The notes: a model not told the origin generated them from the sequence alone. Shown: positions 34,580 to 43,508, numbered from the stretch's first letter. The stretch is 64,000 nucleotides of DNA from Glycomyces lechevalierae (GCF_027622945.1 NZ_JAPZVQ010000001.1:1-64000), one strand, 5' to 3'. Numbers and translations: made by a program.

Positions 34580-34963
34580 TCATGGGACCACGACCGTCCC
34601 GGTCGCGGTGGTCGCGATGATCGGCTCGTCGAGCACCGTGGCGGCCGAGTCGCCGCGCTCCGGGTCGGCGCGGCAGACCACTTTGAGCGTGAACTCGATC
34701 GTGCGGCTGCGGCGGCCCGTGCGGGTCACCGTGGCGGTGGCCTCGACGACGTCCCCGGCCTTCACCGGCGCCTTGAACTGGACGTCCGCGTAGGACGCGA
34801 ACAGGCCTTCGTCCCCGTCGGTGAGGATGCACAGCTCGGTGGCGACGTCGCCGAACAGGCCGAGCCCGTACGCGCCGTCCACGAGGTTGCCGCCGTAGTG
34901 GGCGTGGCCGTAGGGGATGTAGCGGCGGTGGGTCACCGAGACGCCGTCATGACTGGCGCTCAT
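34580..34963 (-). CDS. kal: 3-aminobutyryl-CoA ammonia lyase
   Basis: A 127-residue hotdog-fold protein of the Kal type, which deaminates L-3-aminobutyryl-CoA to crotonyl-CoA in lysine fermentation. The start MSASHDGVSVTHRRYIPYGHAHYGG and FKAPVKAGDVVEATATV match the family. ATG 34963 overlaps the kamE stop as ATGA, and GAAGGAG precedes it within the kamE coding end. The gene context with kamDE, kdd and kce strongly supports this assignment. Confidence 0.9.
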   Translation of the reverse strand: MSASHDGVSVTHRRYIPYGHAHYGGNLVDGAYGLGLFGDVATELCILTDGDEGLFASYADVQFKAPVKAGDVVEATATVTRTGRRSRTIEFTLKVVCRADPERGDSAATVLDEPIIATTATGTVVVP

Positions 34964-35703
34964 ACGGACTCCTTCATAGTCACGAGACGGTGGACGAGAT
35001 ACGAGGCCACATCGGACGGTGTGGTGCCGCGGGTGAAAATGCGGTCGACGCCGAGTTCGGTCGCCGCGCCCTCGTCGAAGCGGGGCCCGCCCACGACGAG
35101 CAGCGGGCGCTTCCCCGGCGGGAGGGCCTCGCGGAACGCGGCGGCCATCTCGCGGGTGTTGTGGAGATGGGCGTCCTTCTGGGTCACGACCTGGCTCACC
35201 AGGACCGCGTCGGCCTCCTCGTCGACCGCGCGGTTGACGAGGTCGGGCACGGCGACCTGCGCGCCCAGGTTCACGACCCGCAGCTCCCGGTAGTACTCCA
35301 GGCCCTTCTCCCCCGCGACGCCCTTGATGTTGAGGATCGCGTCGATGCCGACGGTGTGCGCGTCGGTCCCGATGCAGGCGCCCACGACGCAGAGCTTGCG
35401 GCCCAGCTTCTCGCGGATCGCGTCGTTGACCTCCTTGGGACTCAGGTGCGGGTAGTCCTTCTCGACCACTTTGACCTCGTCGAGATTGACGAGGTGCGTC
35501 GAGGCGCCGTAGACGACGAAGAACGTGTAGCCGTCCCCGATGGGCTTGGCGTGCACGAGCATCGCGCCGTCGAGGCCCATCTTGGCGGCGAGCTGGAGGG
35601 CCGCGCCCTCGGCGCGCTTGTCGTGCGGGACGGGCAGGGTGAAGGAGAGCTGCACCATGCCGTCGCCGGTGGTGTCCCCGTAGGGCCTGATGATGCGGCT
35701 CAT
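34960..35703 (-). CDS. kamE: lysine 5,6-aminomutase, beta subunit
   Basis: A 247-residue B12-binding subunit of lysine 5,6-aminomutase, which moves the terminal amino group of beta-lysine from C6 to C5 with adenosylcobalamin and PLP. The B12 motif DAHTVG is present (in GTDAHTVGIDAIL), as is the PLP lysine segment TQKDAHLHN. It starts with ATG 35703 overlapping the kamD stop (ATGA) and ends overlapping kal, so translation is coupled throughout the operon. Confidence 0.95.
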   Translation of the reverse strand: MSRIIRPYGDTTGDGMVQLSFTLPVPHDKRAEGAALQLAAKMGLDGAMLVHAKPIGDGYTFFVVYGASTHLVNLDEVKVVEKDYPHLSPKEVNDAIREKLGRKLCVVGACIGTDAHTVGIDAILNIKGVAGEKGLEYYRELRVVNLGAQVAVPDLVNRAVDEEADAVLVSQVVTQKDAHLHNTREMAAAFREALPPGKRPLLVVGGPRFDEGAATELGVDRIFTRGTTPSDVASYLVHRLVTMKESV

Positions 35704-37256
35704 GCGTGGTCACCGTCCAGGATCGCCGCTGCGGGATTCCAGTAGTCCTCGGCGCGCTTCGCGACGCCGTCGAGGCCCCGGCCGCCGTCGGCGGGGCGCT
35801 TCATGATGCCGAAGGTGCCGTCGGCGATGGCGTTGAGCAGGCCGTCGTCCACGATCCTCCCGAGCAGGTCCACGGCCTCGCCGAGGACCTGGTTGGCGCG
35901 GTTGGCGATGAAGCCGTCCTTGGGCGGATAGAAGTCCTCGGCGAGCCCGGCGCACGCGCTGAGGACGTACCGCACGTTCTGGAGCGCGATGTCGCGGTCC
36001 GAGAGCCACGGGGTGACGACCGCTTCGGTCATCATGCCCACCAACAGGATCGACTGCCCGGTCATGACACCGGCGAGGTTGAAGAACCCGTCGAGGAGGT
36101 TCCCGCGGAAGACGTCGCCGGTCATGTGCTTGGTCGGCGGCATCCACTTGAGCGGGGCGTCCGGGAACAGCTGGCGGGCCAGGAGCGCGTGCGCGAGCTC
36201 GAGCCGGAACGACTCGGGCACTTCGGGGTTGATCTCGAACGCGTGCCCGAGGCCGAGCAGCGGGTCCGGGAGCCCGGCCTCGTGCGCGAACCGCTCGTTG
36301 AGCAGCTGCGAGACGGTGACCGTGTGCGCGGCGTCCACCGCGTCCGCCGTGGTCAGGTAGTTGTCCTCGCCGGTGTTGATGATGATCCCGGCGCGGGCGT
36401 GCACCTGGCGGCTGAACCGCTGGTCCACGAAGGTGCGGATCGGGTTGATGTCGCGGAACAGGATGCCGTACATCGAGTCGTTGAGCATCATGTCGAGCCG
36501 GTGCATCCCCGCCAGCGCGGCGATCTCGGGCATGCAGAGGCCGGACGCGTAGTTGGTGAGGCGGATGTAACGGCCGACCTCGCGGGAGGTCTCGTCGAGG
36601 GCGGCGCGCATGAGCCGGAAGTTCTCGCCGGTGGCGTACGTGCCGGCGAAGCCTTCGCGGGTGGCGCCTTCGGGGACGTAGTCCAGGAGGGACTGGCCGG
36701 TGGAGCGGATGACGGCGATGACGTCGGCTCCGGCCTTCGCGGCGGCCTGGGCCTGCGGGATGTCCTCGTAGATGTCGCCGGTGGCGACGATGAGGTAGAT
36801 CCAGGGGCGCTGGGGCGGGTCGCCGATCTCGGCGACGAGTGCGTCTCGCCTGCTTCGGGACTGGTCGATGCGGTCAAATCCGTGGAGGACGGCCGCTTGG
36901 GCGCGTGCGCGGGCGGTCTGCTTGTCGCCGCCGGTGGGGAGGGCGAAGCGGACGCCGCCGGCCGCGGCGGCGTGGGCGAGGCGTTCCAGGTCGGGGAAGT
37001 CCTTGAGCGCGTGGAAGACCGGGAGGGCGATGCCGTGCTCGATGCCGACCTGTTCCTGGACGGCGTCGGCGAGGCGGTTGACCCAGGGGATGCCGTCGGG
37101 GTCGGCGCCGGTGAGTCCGGCGAGGCGGAGGGTGGCGCGTTCGACGGAGACCGTGGTGTGGCTGCGGGCGATGTCGACGACGGGTTGGGCGGCTTTGGCG
37201 GCGAGGCGGCGGGCCTCGGCGACGACGGCGGGGTCGAGCGGGAGTTCGGCGGTCAT
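35700..37256 (-). CDS. kamD: lysine 5,6-aminomutase, alpha subunit
   Basis: A 518-residue TIM-barrel subunit of lysine 5,6-aminomutase. It contains the family segments HGIALPVFHALKDFPDLERL, IRSTGQSLLDYVPEGATREG and PPTKHMTGD. It pairs with KamE to form the active complex. ATG 37256 overlaps the kdd stop by 1 nt (TGATG), and the stop overlaps the kamE start. Confidence 0.93.
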   Translation of the reverse strand: MTAELPLDPAVVAEARRLAAKAAQPVVDIARSHTTVSVERATLRLAGLTGADPDGIPWVNRLADAVQEQVGIEHGIALPVFHALKDFPDLERLAHAAAAGGVRFALPTGGDKQTARARAQAAVLHGFDRIDQSRSRRDALVAEIGDPPQRPWIYLIVATGDIYEDIPQAQAAAKAGADVIAVIRSTGQSLLDYVPEGATREGFAGTYATGENFRLMRAALDETSREVGRYIRLTNYASGLCMPEIAALAGMHRLDMMLNDSMYGILFRDINPIRTFVDQRFSRQVHARAGIIINTGEDNYLTTADAVDAAHTVTVSQLLNERFAHEAGLPDPLLGLGHAFEINPEVPESFRLELAHALLARQLFPDAPLKWMPPTKHMTGDVFRGNLLDGFFNLAGVMTGQSILLVGMMTEAVVTPWLSDRDIALQNVRYVLSACAGLAEDFYPPKDGFIANRANQVLGEAVDLLGRIVDDGLLNAIADGTFGIMKRPADGGRGLDGVAKRAEDYWNPAAAILDGDHA

Positions 37257-38302
37257 CAGGACTCCTCGCCCACGCGGTCGATGAAGAGGTCCTTCAGGTG
37301 CGCGTTGCCTCTGATGAGGTCGAGGGCGTATTCGGCGTGGCCGGGGACGTAGCCGTTGCCGATGAGCATCTCGACGTCGGCGGCGAGGCCTTCGGCGCCG
37401 AGGGCGGCGGCGGAGAACGAGGTGGCCATGGAGAAGAAGATGATCGTGCCTCCGGTGGCGGTCGAGAGGATCGCGCCGTGTTCGCAGCCGGGGACGTCGA
37501 CGCAGACGACGGTGACGTCGGCGCCGCGCCCGTCGAGGGCCTTGTCGACCTTGCGGGCGAGTCGGAGCGGGTCGGTGGCGTCGGCGATGACGATGTCGTC
37601 GGCGAGGTGGGCCCAGCGCAGCCGGGCGTCCTCGATCTCGTCGCGGACGACGGCGACCACTGTCGCTGCGCCGGCGTCGCGGGCGGCGGCGAGGGAGAGC
37701 GAGCCGGACTTCCCGGCGGCGCCGATGACGGCGACTGTGGCGGGGTCGGCGCGGCGGGCGACGACTCTGCGCACGAGCGCGGGCGCGCCGCAGACGTCGA
37801 GGACGGCGAGCGCGAGGTGTTCGGGCAGGTCGTCGGGGAGGACGGCGGCGATGGAGCGGGCGAAGAGGATCGCGTGGCCGCTGGTCGGAACCTGCTCGGA
37901 TCTGCCGTCCCACTGCTCCAATCGATCATCTATGTGCAGCGGGGTCAGAGTGAGCGAGACGAGGGTGGCGACCTTCTGGCCGACTTTGAGGCCGAGCGGC
38001 GAGCGGGGCCCGACGGCGTCGACGGTACCGATGAGCATGCCGCCGGAGCCGGTGACGGGGTTGTGCATCTTGCCGCGGCGCTCGATGATGTCGCGGACGT
38101 CGGCGCGAATGGCATCGCCGTCGCCCCCGTGGGCGGTATGGAGCTGCCGGTAGGAGGCCGCGTCGAGGTTGAGGCGTTCGACGCGGATGCGGACCTCGTC
38201 GTCGGCGATGCGGGGATCGGGGTCGAGCCGGTCGGCCGCTTGTGGCAGCGCTCCGGCGGGACTGACGACTCGGTGCGATCCGACCGGTGAGCCTGTCGAC
38301 AT
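37256..38302 (-). CDS. kdd: 3,5-diaminohexanoate dehydrogenase
   Basis: A 348-residue NAD(P)-dependent dehydrogenase of the Kdd family, a medium-chain-like Rossmann protein. It oxidises L-erythro-3,5-diaminohexanoate to 3-keto-5-aminohexanoate. Visible: VAVIGAAGKSGSLSLAAARD (dinucleotide-binding loop) and the N-terminal GSGGMLIGTVDAVGPRSPLG. It is the promoter-proximal gene of the minus-strand operon; AGGGCGGC lies 6 nt before ATG 38302. Confidence 0.9.
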   Translation of the reverse strand: MSTGSPVGSHRVVSPAGALPQAADRLDPDPRIADDEVRIRVERLNLDAASYRQLHTAHGGDGDAIRADVRDIIERRGKMHNPVTGSGGMLIGTVDAVGPRSPLGLKVGQKVATLVSLTLTPLHIDDRLEQWDGRSEQVPTSGHAILFARSIAAVLPDDLPEHLALAVLDVCGAPALVRRVVARRADPATVAVIGAAGKSGSLSLAAARDAGAATVVAVVRDEIEDARLRWAHLADDIVIADATDPLRLARKVDKALDGRGADVTVVCVDVPGCEHGAILSTATGGTIIFFSMATSFSAAALGAEGLAADVEMLIGNGYVPGHAEYALDLIRGNAHLKDLFIDRVGEES

Positions 38303-38455
38303 CGTTGCCGCCCTTCTTGTAGCGAGGAATTTATGGAGTCTCAATATGCGGGACCTAGCGCACTACAGTAACGGAAGGTTATCCTCGTCACAAGGACGGT
38401 CATCCCCGTCTGCGCGGTTTCACCGGGCCAACAGCCCGGACATGGAGGTGAGAAG
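38303..38455. promoter_or_regulatory. divergent promoter region of the two lysine operons
   Basis: The 153-bp region between kdd (minus) and kamA (plus) is AT-richer than the surroundings. On the minus strand TTACTG and CATATT are 17 bp apart and may be the kdd promoter. The sequence TAACGGAAGGTTA near 38371 contains TAAC and GTTA half-sites and could be an operator. No regulator gene is adjacent. Confidence 0.45.
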
Positions 38456-39964
38456 GTGTCGGATCGACCGACGGGAGACACAGCACCCGTGATCGAACAG
38501 CCCTACCAGTACCGGCGTCGCAGGCTGGAGGAACCGGACTGGACGCGGTTCCCCGGCTGGGCGGACGTGACCGAGGCCGAGTGGGCCTCGGCGCAGTGGC
38601 AGCGCGTGCACTGCGTCAAGAACGTCAAGCAGCTCCGGGTGGTCGTGGGCGACCGGCTCCACGAGTCGTTCTACGAGGACCTGGCGACGGACATGGAGCG
38701 CTCGGCGACCATGTCGATGCTGCTGCCCCCGCAGATGCTCAACACGATGGCGCCCGCGATCGAGGAGACCGCCCCCGGTTCCTGGACGGATGCGTTCTAC
38801 GCCGACCCCGTGCGCCGGTACATGCTCCCGGTCGCCTCGGACCGGCACGCCGACTGGCCCTCGCACCCCTTCGCGACCCGCGACTCCCTGCACGAGCACG
38901 ACATGTGGGCCGTCGAAGGCCTCACCCACCGGTACCCGACGAAGGTGCTCGCCGAGCTCCTCTCGACCTGCCCCCAGTACTGCGGGCACTGCACCCGCAT
39001 GGACCTCGTCGGCAACTCCACCCCCACCGTGGACAAGCGGCGGCTCGCGCTCAAACCCGTCGACCGGCAGACCGCGATCCTCGACTACCTCGAAGCGCAC
39101 CCCGGCGTGCGGGATGTGGTCGTCTCCGGCGGCGACGTGGCGAACCTGCCGTGGAAGCAGCTCGAACGGTTCCTCGACCGCCTCCTCGATGTGGAGACGA
39201 TCCGCGACATCCGCCTGGCCACCAAGGCGCTGATGGGTCTCCCCCAGCACTGGCTGCAGGACGAGATCGTCGAAGGCATGGCCCGCGTCGCCAAGCGCGC
39301 CGCCGGGCAGGGAGTCAACCTCGCGATCCACACGCACATCAACCACGCCAACTCGGTGACCCCCGCCGTGGCGCGGGCGGCGGCGGCGATGCTCGACGCG
39401 GGCGTGCGGGACGTGCGCAACCAGGGCGTGCTCATGCGCGGCGTCAACGACACCCAGGCCGACCTCCTCGACCTGTGCTTCGCGCTGCAGGGCGAGGCGA
39501 ACATCCTGCCGTACTACTTCTACATGTGCGACATGATCCCGAACGCCGAGCACTGGCGGACCTCCGTCGCGCAGGCGCAGGAGCTGCAGACCGCGATCAT
39601 GGGGTACCTGCCCGGGTACGCGACACCGCGCATCATCTGCGACGTGCCGATGGTCGGCAAGCGGTGGGTGCACCAGCTCTCCGAGTACGACCGGGAACTC
39701 GGGATCTCGTACTGGACCAAGAACTACCGGACCTCCATCGAGGCCGACGACCCCGACGCGCTCACCCGCCGGTACCCGTTCTACGACCCGATCGACACAC
39801 TTCCTAAGGCCGGGCAGGAATGGTGGCGGCACATGCACCCGCCGGTCCAGGTCCGCGACGCGGGGAACGCGGCGGCCGCGAAGTCACGCCAGGCCGTGGC
39901 GCGACAGGACAGCAACGTTCTGGGCAGTGCCGCTCTCGACGACAGTGCGGCGGAGGTCGCGTGA
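38456..39964 (+). CDS. kamA: lysine 2,3-aminomutase
   Basis: A 502-residue radical SAM and PLP enzyme that converts L-lysine to L-beta-lysine, the first step of lysine fermentation. The cluster motif is CPQYCGHC (C172, C176, C179) followed by TRMDLVG, and SGGDVAN is the SAM-binding glycine segment. GTG start follows GGAGGTGAG. Its stop overlaps the kce start as GTGA, so the two are translationally coupled. It differs from the KamA-family gene at 1379 in length and in the residues after the Cys motif. Confidence 0.93.
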   Translation: MSDRPTGDTAPVIEQPYQYRRRRLEEPDWTRFPGWADVTEAEWASAQWQRVHCVKNVKQLRVVVGDRLHESFYEDLATDMERSATMSMLLPPQMLNTMAPAIEETAPGSWTDAFYADPVRRYMLPVASDRHADWPSHPFATRDSLHEHDMWAVEGLTHRYPTKVLAELLSTCPQYCGHCTRMDLVGNSTPTVDKRRLALKPVDRQTAILDYLEAHPGVRDVVVSGGDVANLPWKQLERFLDRLLDVETIRDIRLATKALMGLPQHWLQDEIVEGMARVAKRAAGQGVNLAIHTHINHANSVTPAVARAAAAMLDAGVRDVRNQGVLMRGVNDTQADLLDLCFALQGEANILPYYFYMCDMIPNAEHWRTSVAQAQELQTAIMGYLPGYATPRIICDVPMVGKRWVHQLSEYDRELGISYWTKNYRTSIEADDPDALTRRYPFYDPIDTLPKAGQEWWRHMHPPVQVRDAGNAAAAKSRQAVARQDSNVLGSAALDDSAAEVA

Positions 39965-40800
39965 CCGGCACCTTGATCACCGTGGCGCCCACCGGGGCCG
40001 AGGTCGACAAGGACGAGGTCCCGGCGCTGCCGGTGACCTTGGACGAGCTGGTCGACACCGCGAAGCGCTGCGAGCACGCCGGGGCCTCGATCATCCACGT
40101 GCACTTGCGGGACGACCGGGCGAAGCCGACCCTCGACCCGGTGCGGTTGCGCGATGCCGTTGCGGCCCTTCGGGACACGACCGACCTGATCGTGCAGCTC
40201 TCGACGGGCGGCTCGGTCCGTGACGGCGAGGCGGCGCGGCTCGCGGTGCTCGACGCGGAACCGGACATGGCTTCCTGCACGATGGGGACCGTGAACTTCG
40301 GCGACGACGTCTTCATGAACCGCTGGGCGTTCATCGTCGAACTGCACCACCGCATGCGGGACAAGGCGGTCGTGCCGGAGTACGAGCTGTTCGACCTCGG
40401 CCACCTGGCCGCATTGGAACGGCTGCTCGACAAGGAGGGCCTGCCGTTCGGCGGCCACGTGCACGTCGACTTCGTGCTCGGGGTGCCCGGCGGCGCGGCG
40501 GGCGACGCCTCCACGGTGACCGCCTTCGCGGAGGGCGTGCGCCGGTACCTGCCGGAGGGGACCACGTTCTCCGCCACGGGCATCGGCCGCACGACCCTCC
40601 CTGTCATGCTCGCCTCGCTGGCCCACGGCGGGCACCTGCGGGTCGGCATGGAGGACACGGTCTCGTTCGCGCGGCGGCAGCCGGTCAGAGGCAACCACCA
40701 GCTGGTCGAGCGTGCTGCGGAGGCGGCAGCGCTGGCGCAGCGGCCGGCGATCACCACCGTCGAAGCGCGAAAGCTCCTCCGGATGCGCGACGCCGGCTGA
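39961..40800 (+). CDS. kce: 3-keto-5-aminohexanoate cleavage enzyme
   Basis: A 279-residue zinc-dependent BKACE-family enzyme (TIM barrel) that reacts 3-keto-5-aminohexanoate with acetyl-CoA to give acetoacetate and 3-aminobutyryl-CoA. Metal and active-site segments: HVHLRD (His pair), GGHVHVDFVLG and GMEDT near the C-terminus. GTG 39961 overlaps the kamA stop. Placement in the lysine cluster makes the specific function the best assignment among BKACE members. Confidence 0.9.
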   Translation: MTGTLITVAPTGAEVDKDEVPALPVTLDELVDTAKRCEHAGASIIHVHLRDDRAKPTLDPVRLRDAVAALRDTTDLIVQLSTGGSVRDGEAARLAVLDAEPDMASCTMGTVNFGDDVFMNRWAFIVELHHRMRDKAVVPEYELFDLGHLAALERLLDKEGLPFGGHVHVDFVLGVPGGAAGDASTVTAFAEGVRRYLPEGTTFSATGIGRTTLPVMLASLAHGGHLRVGMEDTVSFARRQPVRGNHQLVERAAEAAALAQRPAITTVEARKLLRMRDAG

Positions 40801-40814
40801 ATTACTGTTGGCGC

Positions 40815-41336
40815 ATGACTGTGCTTGACCCCCAACGGACCGCCGTGGTCCTGGTCGACCTGATGCCGCGACTCCTCGAGCTGGACATGCAGCCCCGCAC
40901 GGGTAAAGCGGTGCTCGAAGCCTCGATCGCCCTCGCCGAGGGCGCCCGCATTGCGGGCGCCCCGGTGGTGGCGATCCGGGTCGAACGCCCGAACGTCGCC
41001 GAGCAGCCGCCGGGAAGCGAACTGTCGCAACCGATCGCGGACCTGGCCGACGCGGTGGTGGTCAAGCGCAGCATCGGCGGCTTCTACGGCACCGATCTCG
41101 ACGCGACGCTCCGGTCGCACGGCGCCGAGACGCTGGTCATGGCCGGCATCATGACCAATCTCGGCGTCGAGTCGACGGCGAGGGCCGCCTCGGATCAGGG
41201 CTACGACCTGGTCTTCGCCGAAGACGCCATGAGTGCCTTGACCCTCGCCGAGCACGAGGCGGCGGTGAACCTGAACTTCCCGCGCTTCGGCGAGGTCGTC
41301 GCTGCGGCCGATCTGCGCTGGCGCACCGAGAGCTGA
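40815..41336 (+). CDS. isochorismatase-fold hydrolase lacking the catalytic Cys (YecD-like)
   Basis: A 173-residue isochorismatase-fold protein with the catalytic Asp near the N-terminus (VVLVDLMPRLL) and the Lys (VVKRSIGGFYGTDL). The nucleophilic Cys of nicotinamidase-type members is Gly: AGIMTNLGVESTARAA, which is the pattern of YecD-like and true isochorismatases. Hence it is not a cysteine amidohydrolase. It starts 14 bp after kce on the same strand, so it may belong to the lysine transcript. Function unknown. Confidence 0.85.
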   Translation: MTVLDPQRTAVVLVDLMPRLLELDMQPRTGKAVLEASIALAEGARIAGAPVVAIRVERPNVAEQPPGSELSQPIADLADAVVVKRSIGGFYGTDLDATLRSHGAETLVMAGIMTNLGVESTARAASDQGYDLVFAEDAMSALTLAEHEAAVNLNFPRFGEVVAAADLRWRTES

Positions 41337-41348
41337 CGCTCGCCGCGG

Positions 41349-42266
41349 TCAGGGCTGGAGGACGTAGCGGCCGCGCAGGCCGCCTTCGGCCGTGGCCTTG
41401 TAGGCCTCCGCGGCCCGGCTCAGCGGCATGACCGCGTGCACCCGGGTCGCGAGGCGGCCGGCCGCGGCACGCGCGAGCAGCTCGCCCAAGCGTGCTCCGT
41501 CGGACTGCACCATCAGCGTCTTCACGGTGATCCCCCGTTCGGCCTCGGGGACGATGTTGGGGCGGACTCCGACGAAGACGCCGCCGTCCCGGACCGGGGC
41601 GAGGCCCCACTCCTGCTGCGACGAGGTGTCGACGACCGCGTCCCAGCCCGGCTCCGCCACAGTGGTGAACTCGGCGCCCAGACCCCGCACGAACGCCTCG
41701 TCGCCGGTTCGGGCCAGACCCGTCACCCGCCAGTTCCGGTCGCGCGCAAGCGAGACCACGTTCGCACCGATCGCACCAGCCGCGCCGGTCACGAGCAGCC
41801 GGGCGCCCTCGGCGGGCGCGTCGCCGAGCAGGTCGACGATCTGCGCCGCGCTCAAGCCGCTGAGCGGCACGGTCGAAGCGGCGTCCAGTCCGAGGCCGTC
41901 GGGCACCGCGGCGAGGTCGGCGGCGTCCACGATGAGCCGCTCGGCGAAGGTGCCGAAGTCACGGTCGAAGCCGGTGACGACACCGGCGACCCGGGTGCCC
42001 TCGGCCAGGTTGACACCGGGGCCGACCGCGTCCACCGTGCCGGCGAAGTCCCAGCCCAGGCCCGTGTGCTCGGGCTGGTCGATCATGCCCATGGCATGGA
42101 AGAAACCGCCCACGACCCCGAGGTCGGTGGGGTTCACCGGGGCGGCGGCGACCGCGACCCGGACCTGGCCGGGCCTGGGCTCGGCGAGCGGGACGTCGAC
42201 GATCTCGATCGAGTCAGGGCCGTTCGGGGTGCGGACGACGGCGGCGCGGTAGGTGGCGGTGCTCAT
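41349..42266 (-). CDS. NADP-dependent zinc-type alcohol dehydrogenase-like oxidoreductase
   Basis: A 305-residue medium-chain dehydrogenase of the quinone-reductase-like, zinc-free type: VPLAEPRPGQVRVAVAAAPV at the N-terminus, AGTVDAVGPGVN, and the Rossmann motif LLVTGAAGAIGANVVSLARD. Such proteins reduce quinones or enones with NADPH. ATG 42266 follows GGAGCACC. It is divergent from an HxlR-type regulator with a perfect 20-bp palindrome between them, so it is very probably under that regulator. Confidence 0.88.
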   Translation of the reverse strand: MSTATYRAAVVRTPNGPDSIEIVDVPLAEPRPGQVRVAVAAAPVNPTDLGVVGGFFHAMGMIDQPEHTGLGWDFAGTVDAVGPGVNLAEGTRVAGVVTGFDRDFGTFAERLIVDAADLAAVPDGLGLDAASTVPLSGLSAAQIVDLLGDAPAEGARLLVTGAAGAIGANVVSLARDRNWRVTGLARTGDEAFVRGLGAEFTTVAEPGWDAVVDTSSQQEWGLAPVRDGGVFVGVRPNIVPEAERGITVKTLMVQSDGARLGELLARAAAGRLATRVHAVMPLSRAAEAYKATAEGGLRGRYVLQP

Positions 42267-42336
42267 GGTGGTGCTCCTGCTGTTGCGGTTCGGACTTGAC
42301 AGCTCTACTTTGCATGGGTAACTCTCTATTGGGAAG

Positions 42337-42356
42337 TACGCACTTCGAAGTGCGTA
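42337..42356. promoter_or_regulatory. perfect 20-bp palindromic operator
   Basis: TACGCACTTCGAAGTGCGTA is a perfect palindrome between the divergent oxidoreductase and HxlR genes, 30 bp before the HxlR ATG. Position and symmetry make it the likely HxlR-type operator. Confidence 0.75.
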
Positions 42357-42385
42357 GGCCACCCGGAAGTAGGAAGGTTCGACGC

Positions 42386-42820
42386 ATGCCCACGATGACC
42401 GCAGCGCAGCAGCGTGAAGCGGCGCAGGCGAAGTACAACGCGTACCTGGCCGCCTGCCCCAGCCGCCGCCTGCTGGCCCGGATCTCCGACAAGTGGGTCG
42501 CGCTGGTCCTGGCCGCGCTGGGCGGCGACGGCCCGGACGGCGGGACCGGCGGGCAGCCGCACGCGCTGCGGTACTCCGAGCTGTCGCGGCGGCTCGCCGG
42601 GGTCAGCCAGAAGATGCTCACCCAGACCCTGCGCTCACTCGAACGCGACGGCCTGGTCACCCGCACCGTGACCCCGACCGTGCCGACCACCGTCACCTAC
42701 GAGATGACCGACCTCGGTCGCTCTCTCCATCATCTGATGCACGGCATCAAGGACTGGGCGGAGTCGCACATGGACGAAGTGCTCGCCAACCGCGAGGAGT
42801 ACGACTCACGCGGCGACTGA
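42386..42820 (+). CDS. HxlR-family winged-helix regulator
   Basis: A 144-residue HxlR-type regulator. The opening helix is ISDKWVALVLAALGG, extended by a glycine-rich insert (DGPDGGTGGQ), followed by the recognition region YSELSRRLAGVSQKMLTQTL and the wing VTYEMTDLGRSL. Cys in CPSRRLLAR sits where redox-sensing members have it. ATG 42386 follows AGGAAGG. Its 3' end overlaps the convergent kinase-like gene by 15 bp. Confidence 0.9.
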   Translation: MPTMTAAQQREAAQAKYNAYLAACPSRRLLARISDKWVALVLAALGGDGPDGGTGGQPHALRYSELSRRLAGVSQKMLTQTLRSLERDGLVTRTVTPTVPTTVTYEMTDLGRSLHHLMHGIKDWAESHMDEVLANREEYDSRGD

Positions 42821-43417
42821 ACGCGCGGCCGCTCTGAACACGTCGGCGTAGGCCGCGCCGTACTGCGGGTTGAGGCCGGCGGTAAGGCTCCAGACCATGT
42901 CATGTAGGTCGCGGCTCCGGTCGGCGACGCCGAGAGTGCCGACGTCGACCACGCCGTTGACCTCGAGCGTCTTCGGATCAAGGATCACGTTCGGGAGCAT
43001 GAAGTCGCCGTGGCACACCACGGGATCCGGCCCCGGGTCGGCCTCGGTTGCGAAGGGGCACTGGTCGACCGGGAGGGTGTGGAAGCGGGCCAGATAGCGG
43101 CCGATCGCCTGCACGACGGGCTTCCGGTCGGCCTCGGGCCAGGGCTCGGCGCCGGAGCGGCCGGGGACGGCCGTGGTGACGAGGTAGTCGCGGCCGTCGG
43201 CGGTCGTACCCGCGTCGACCACTTCAGGGGTGCCGAGGTCGTATCCCGCGAGCCAGGCGAGGGCCTTCGCCTCGCGGGCGACATCGGTGCCCGCCTTGAC
43301 GAACAGCGAAGTCGGGCCGTCGAGTCGCCACACGTGGGCGTCGGAGTGTCCGAGCCCGACGGGGGTCCAGGTATGGGTCCGGAAGCGGATTCGGAGCGAT
43401 TCGATCGGGTCGGCCAT
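42806..43417 (-). CDS. aminoglycoside phosphotransferase-like kinase, short
   Basis: A 203-residue protein of the APH/choline-kinase fold. It has the N-lobe nucleotide region (LFVKAGTDVAREAKALAWLAG), the catalytic loop HGDFMLPN, and VVDVGTLGVADRSRDL in place of the usual IDWG-type metal-binding motif. APH(3') enzymes are ~264 residues, so this is clearly shorter, though both lobes are present. Aminoglycoside or other small-molecule phosphorylation cannot be distinguished. Its 3' end overlaps the convergent HxlR gene. Confidence 0.8.
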   Translation of the reverse strand: MADPIESLRIRFRTHTWTPVGLGHSDAHVWRLDGPTSLFVKAGTDVAREAKALAWLAGYDLGTPEVVDAGTTADGRDYLVTTAVPGRSGAEPWPEADRKPVVQAIGRYLARFHTLPVDQCPFATEADPGPDPVVCHGDFMLPNVILDPKTLEVNGVVDVGTLGVADRSRDLHDMVWSLTAGLNPQYGAAYADVFRAAARSVAA

Positions 43418-43473
43418 GCGCTGCAGCATGACAGTCCCGCTCCCGGCGCCGCAACGCCGTTTCGCGAAGGGGC

Positions 43474-43508
43474 CGGCCGCTCCCCCGTTCGAGTGGGGAG
43501 CGGCCGGG
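43474..43508. terminator. terminator hairpin
   Basis: CCGGCCGCTCCCC (43474-43486) pairs with GGGGAGCGGCCGG (43496-43508), a 13-bp stem with a 9-nt loop. It lies 7 bp beyond the stop of the substrate-binding protein gene, so it ends the iron uptake operon. Confidence 0.8.

Noticed and set aside
40815..41336. Loss of the catalytic Cys in the isochorismatase-fold protein as an inactivating mutation
   Set aside because: GVESTAR with Gly is the normal pattern of YecD-like and true isochorismatase members, so it is a subfamily trait.
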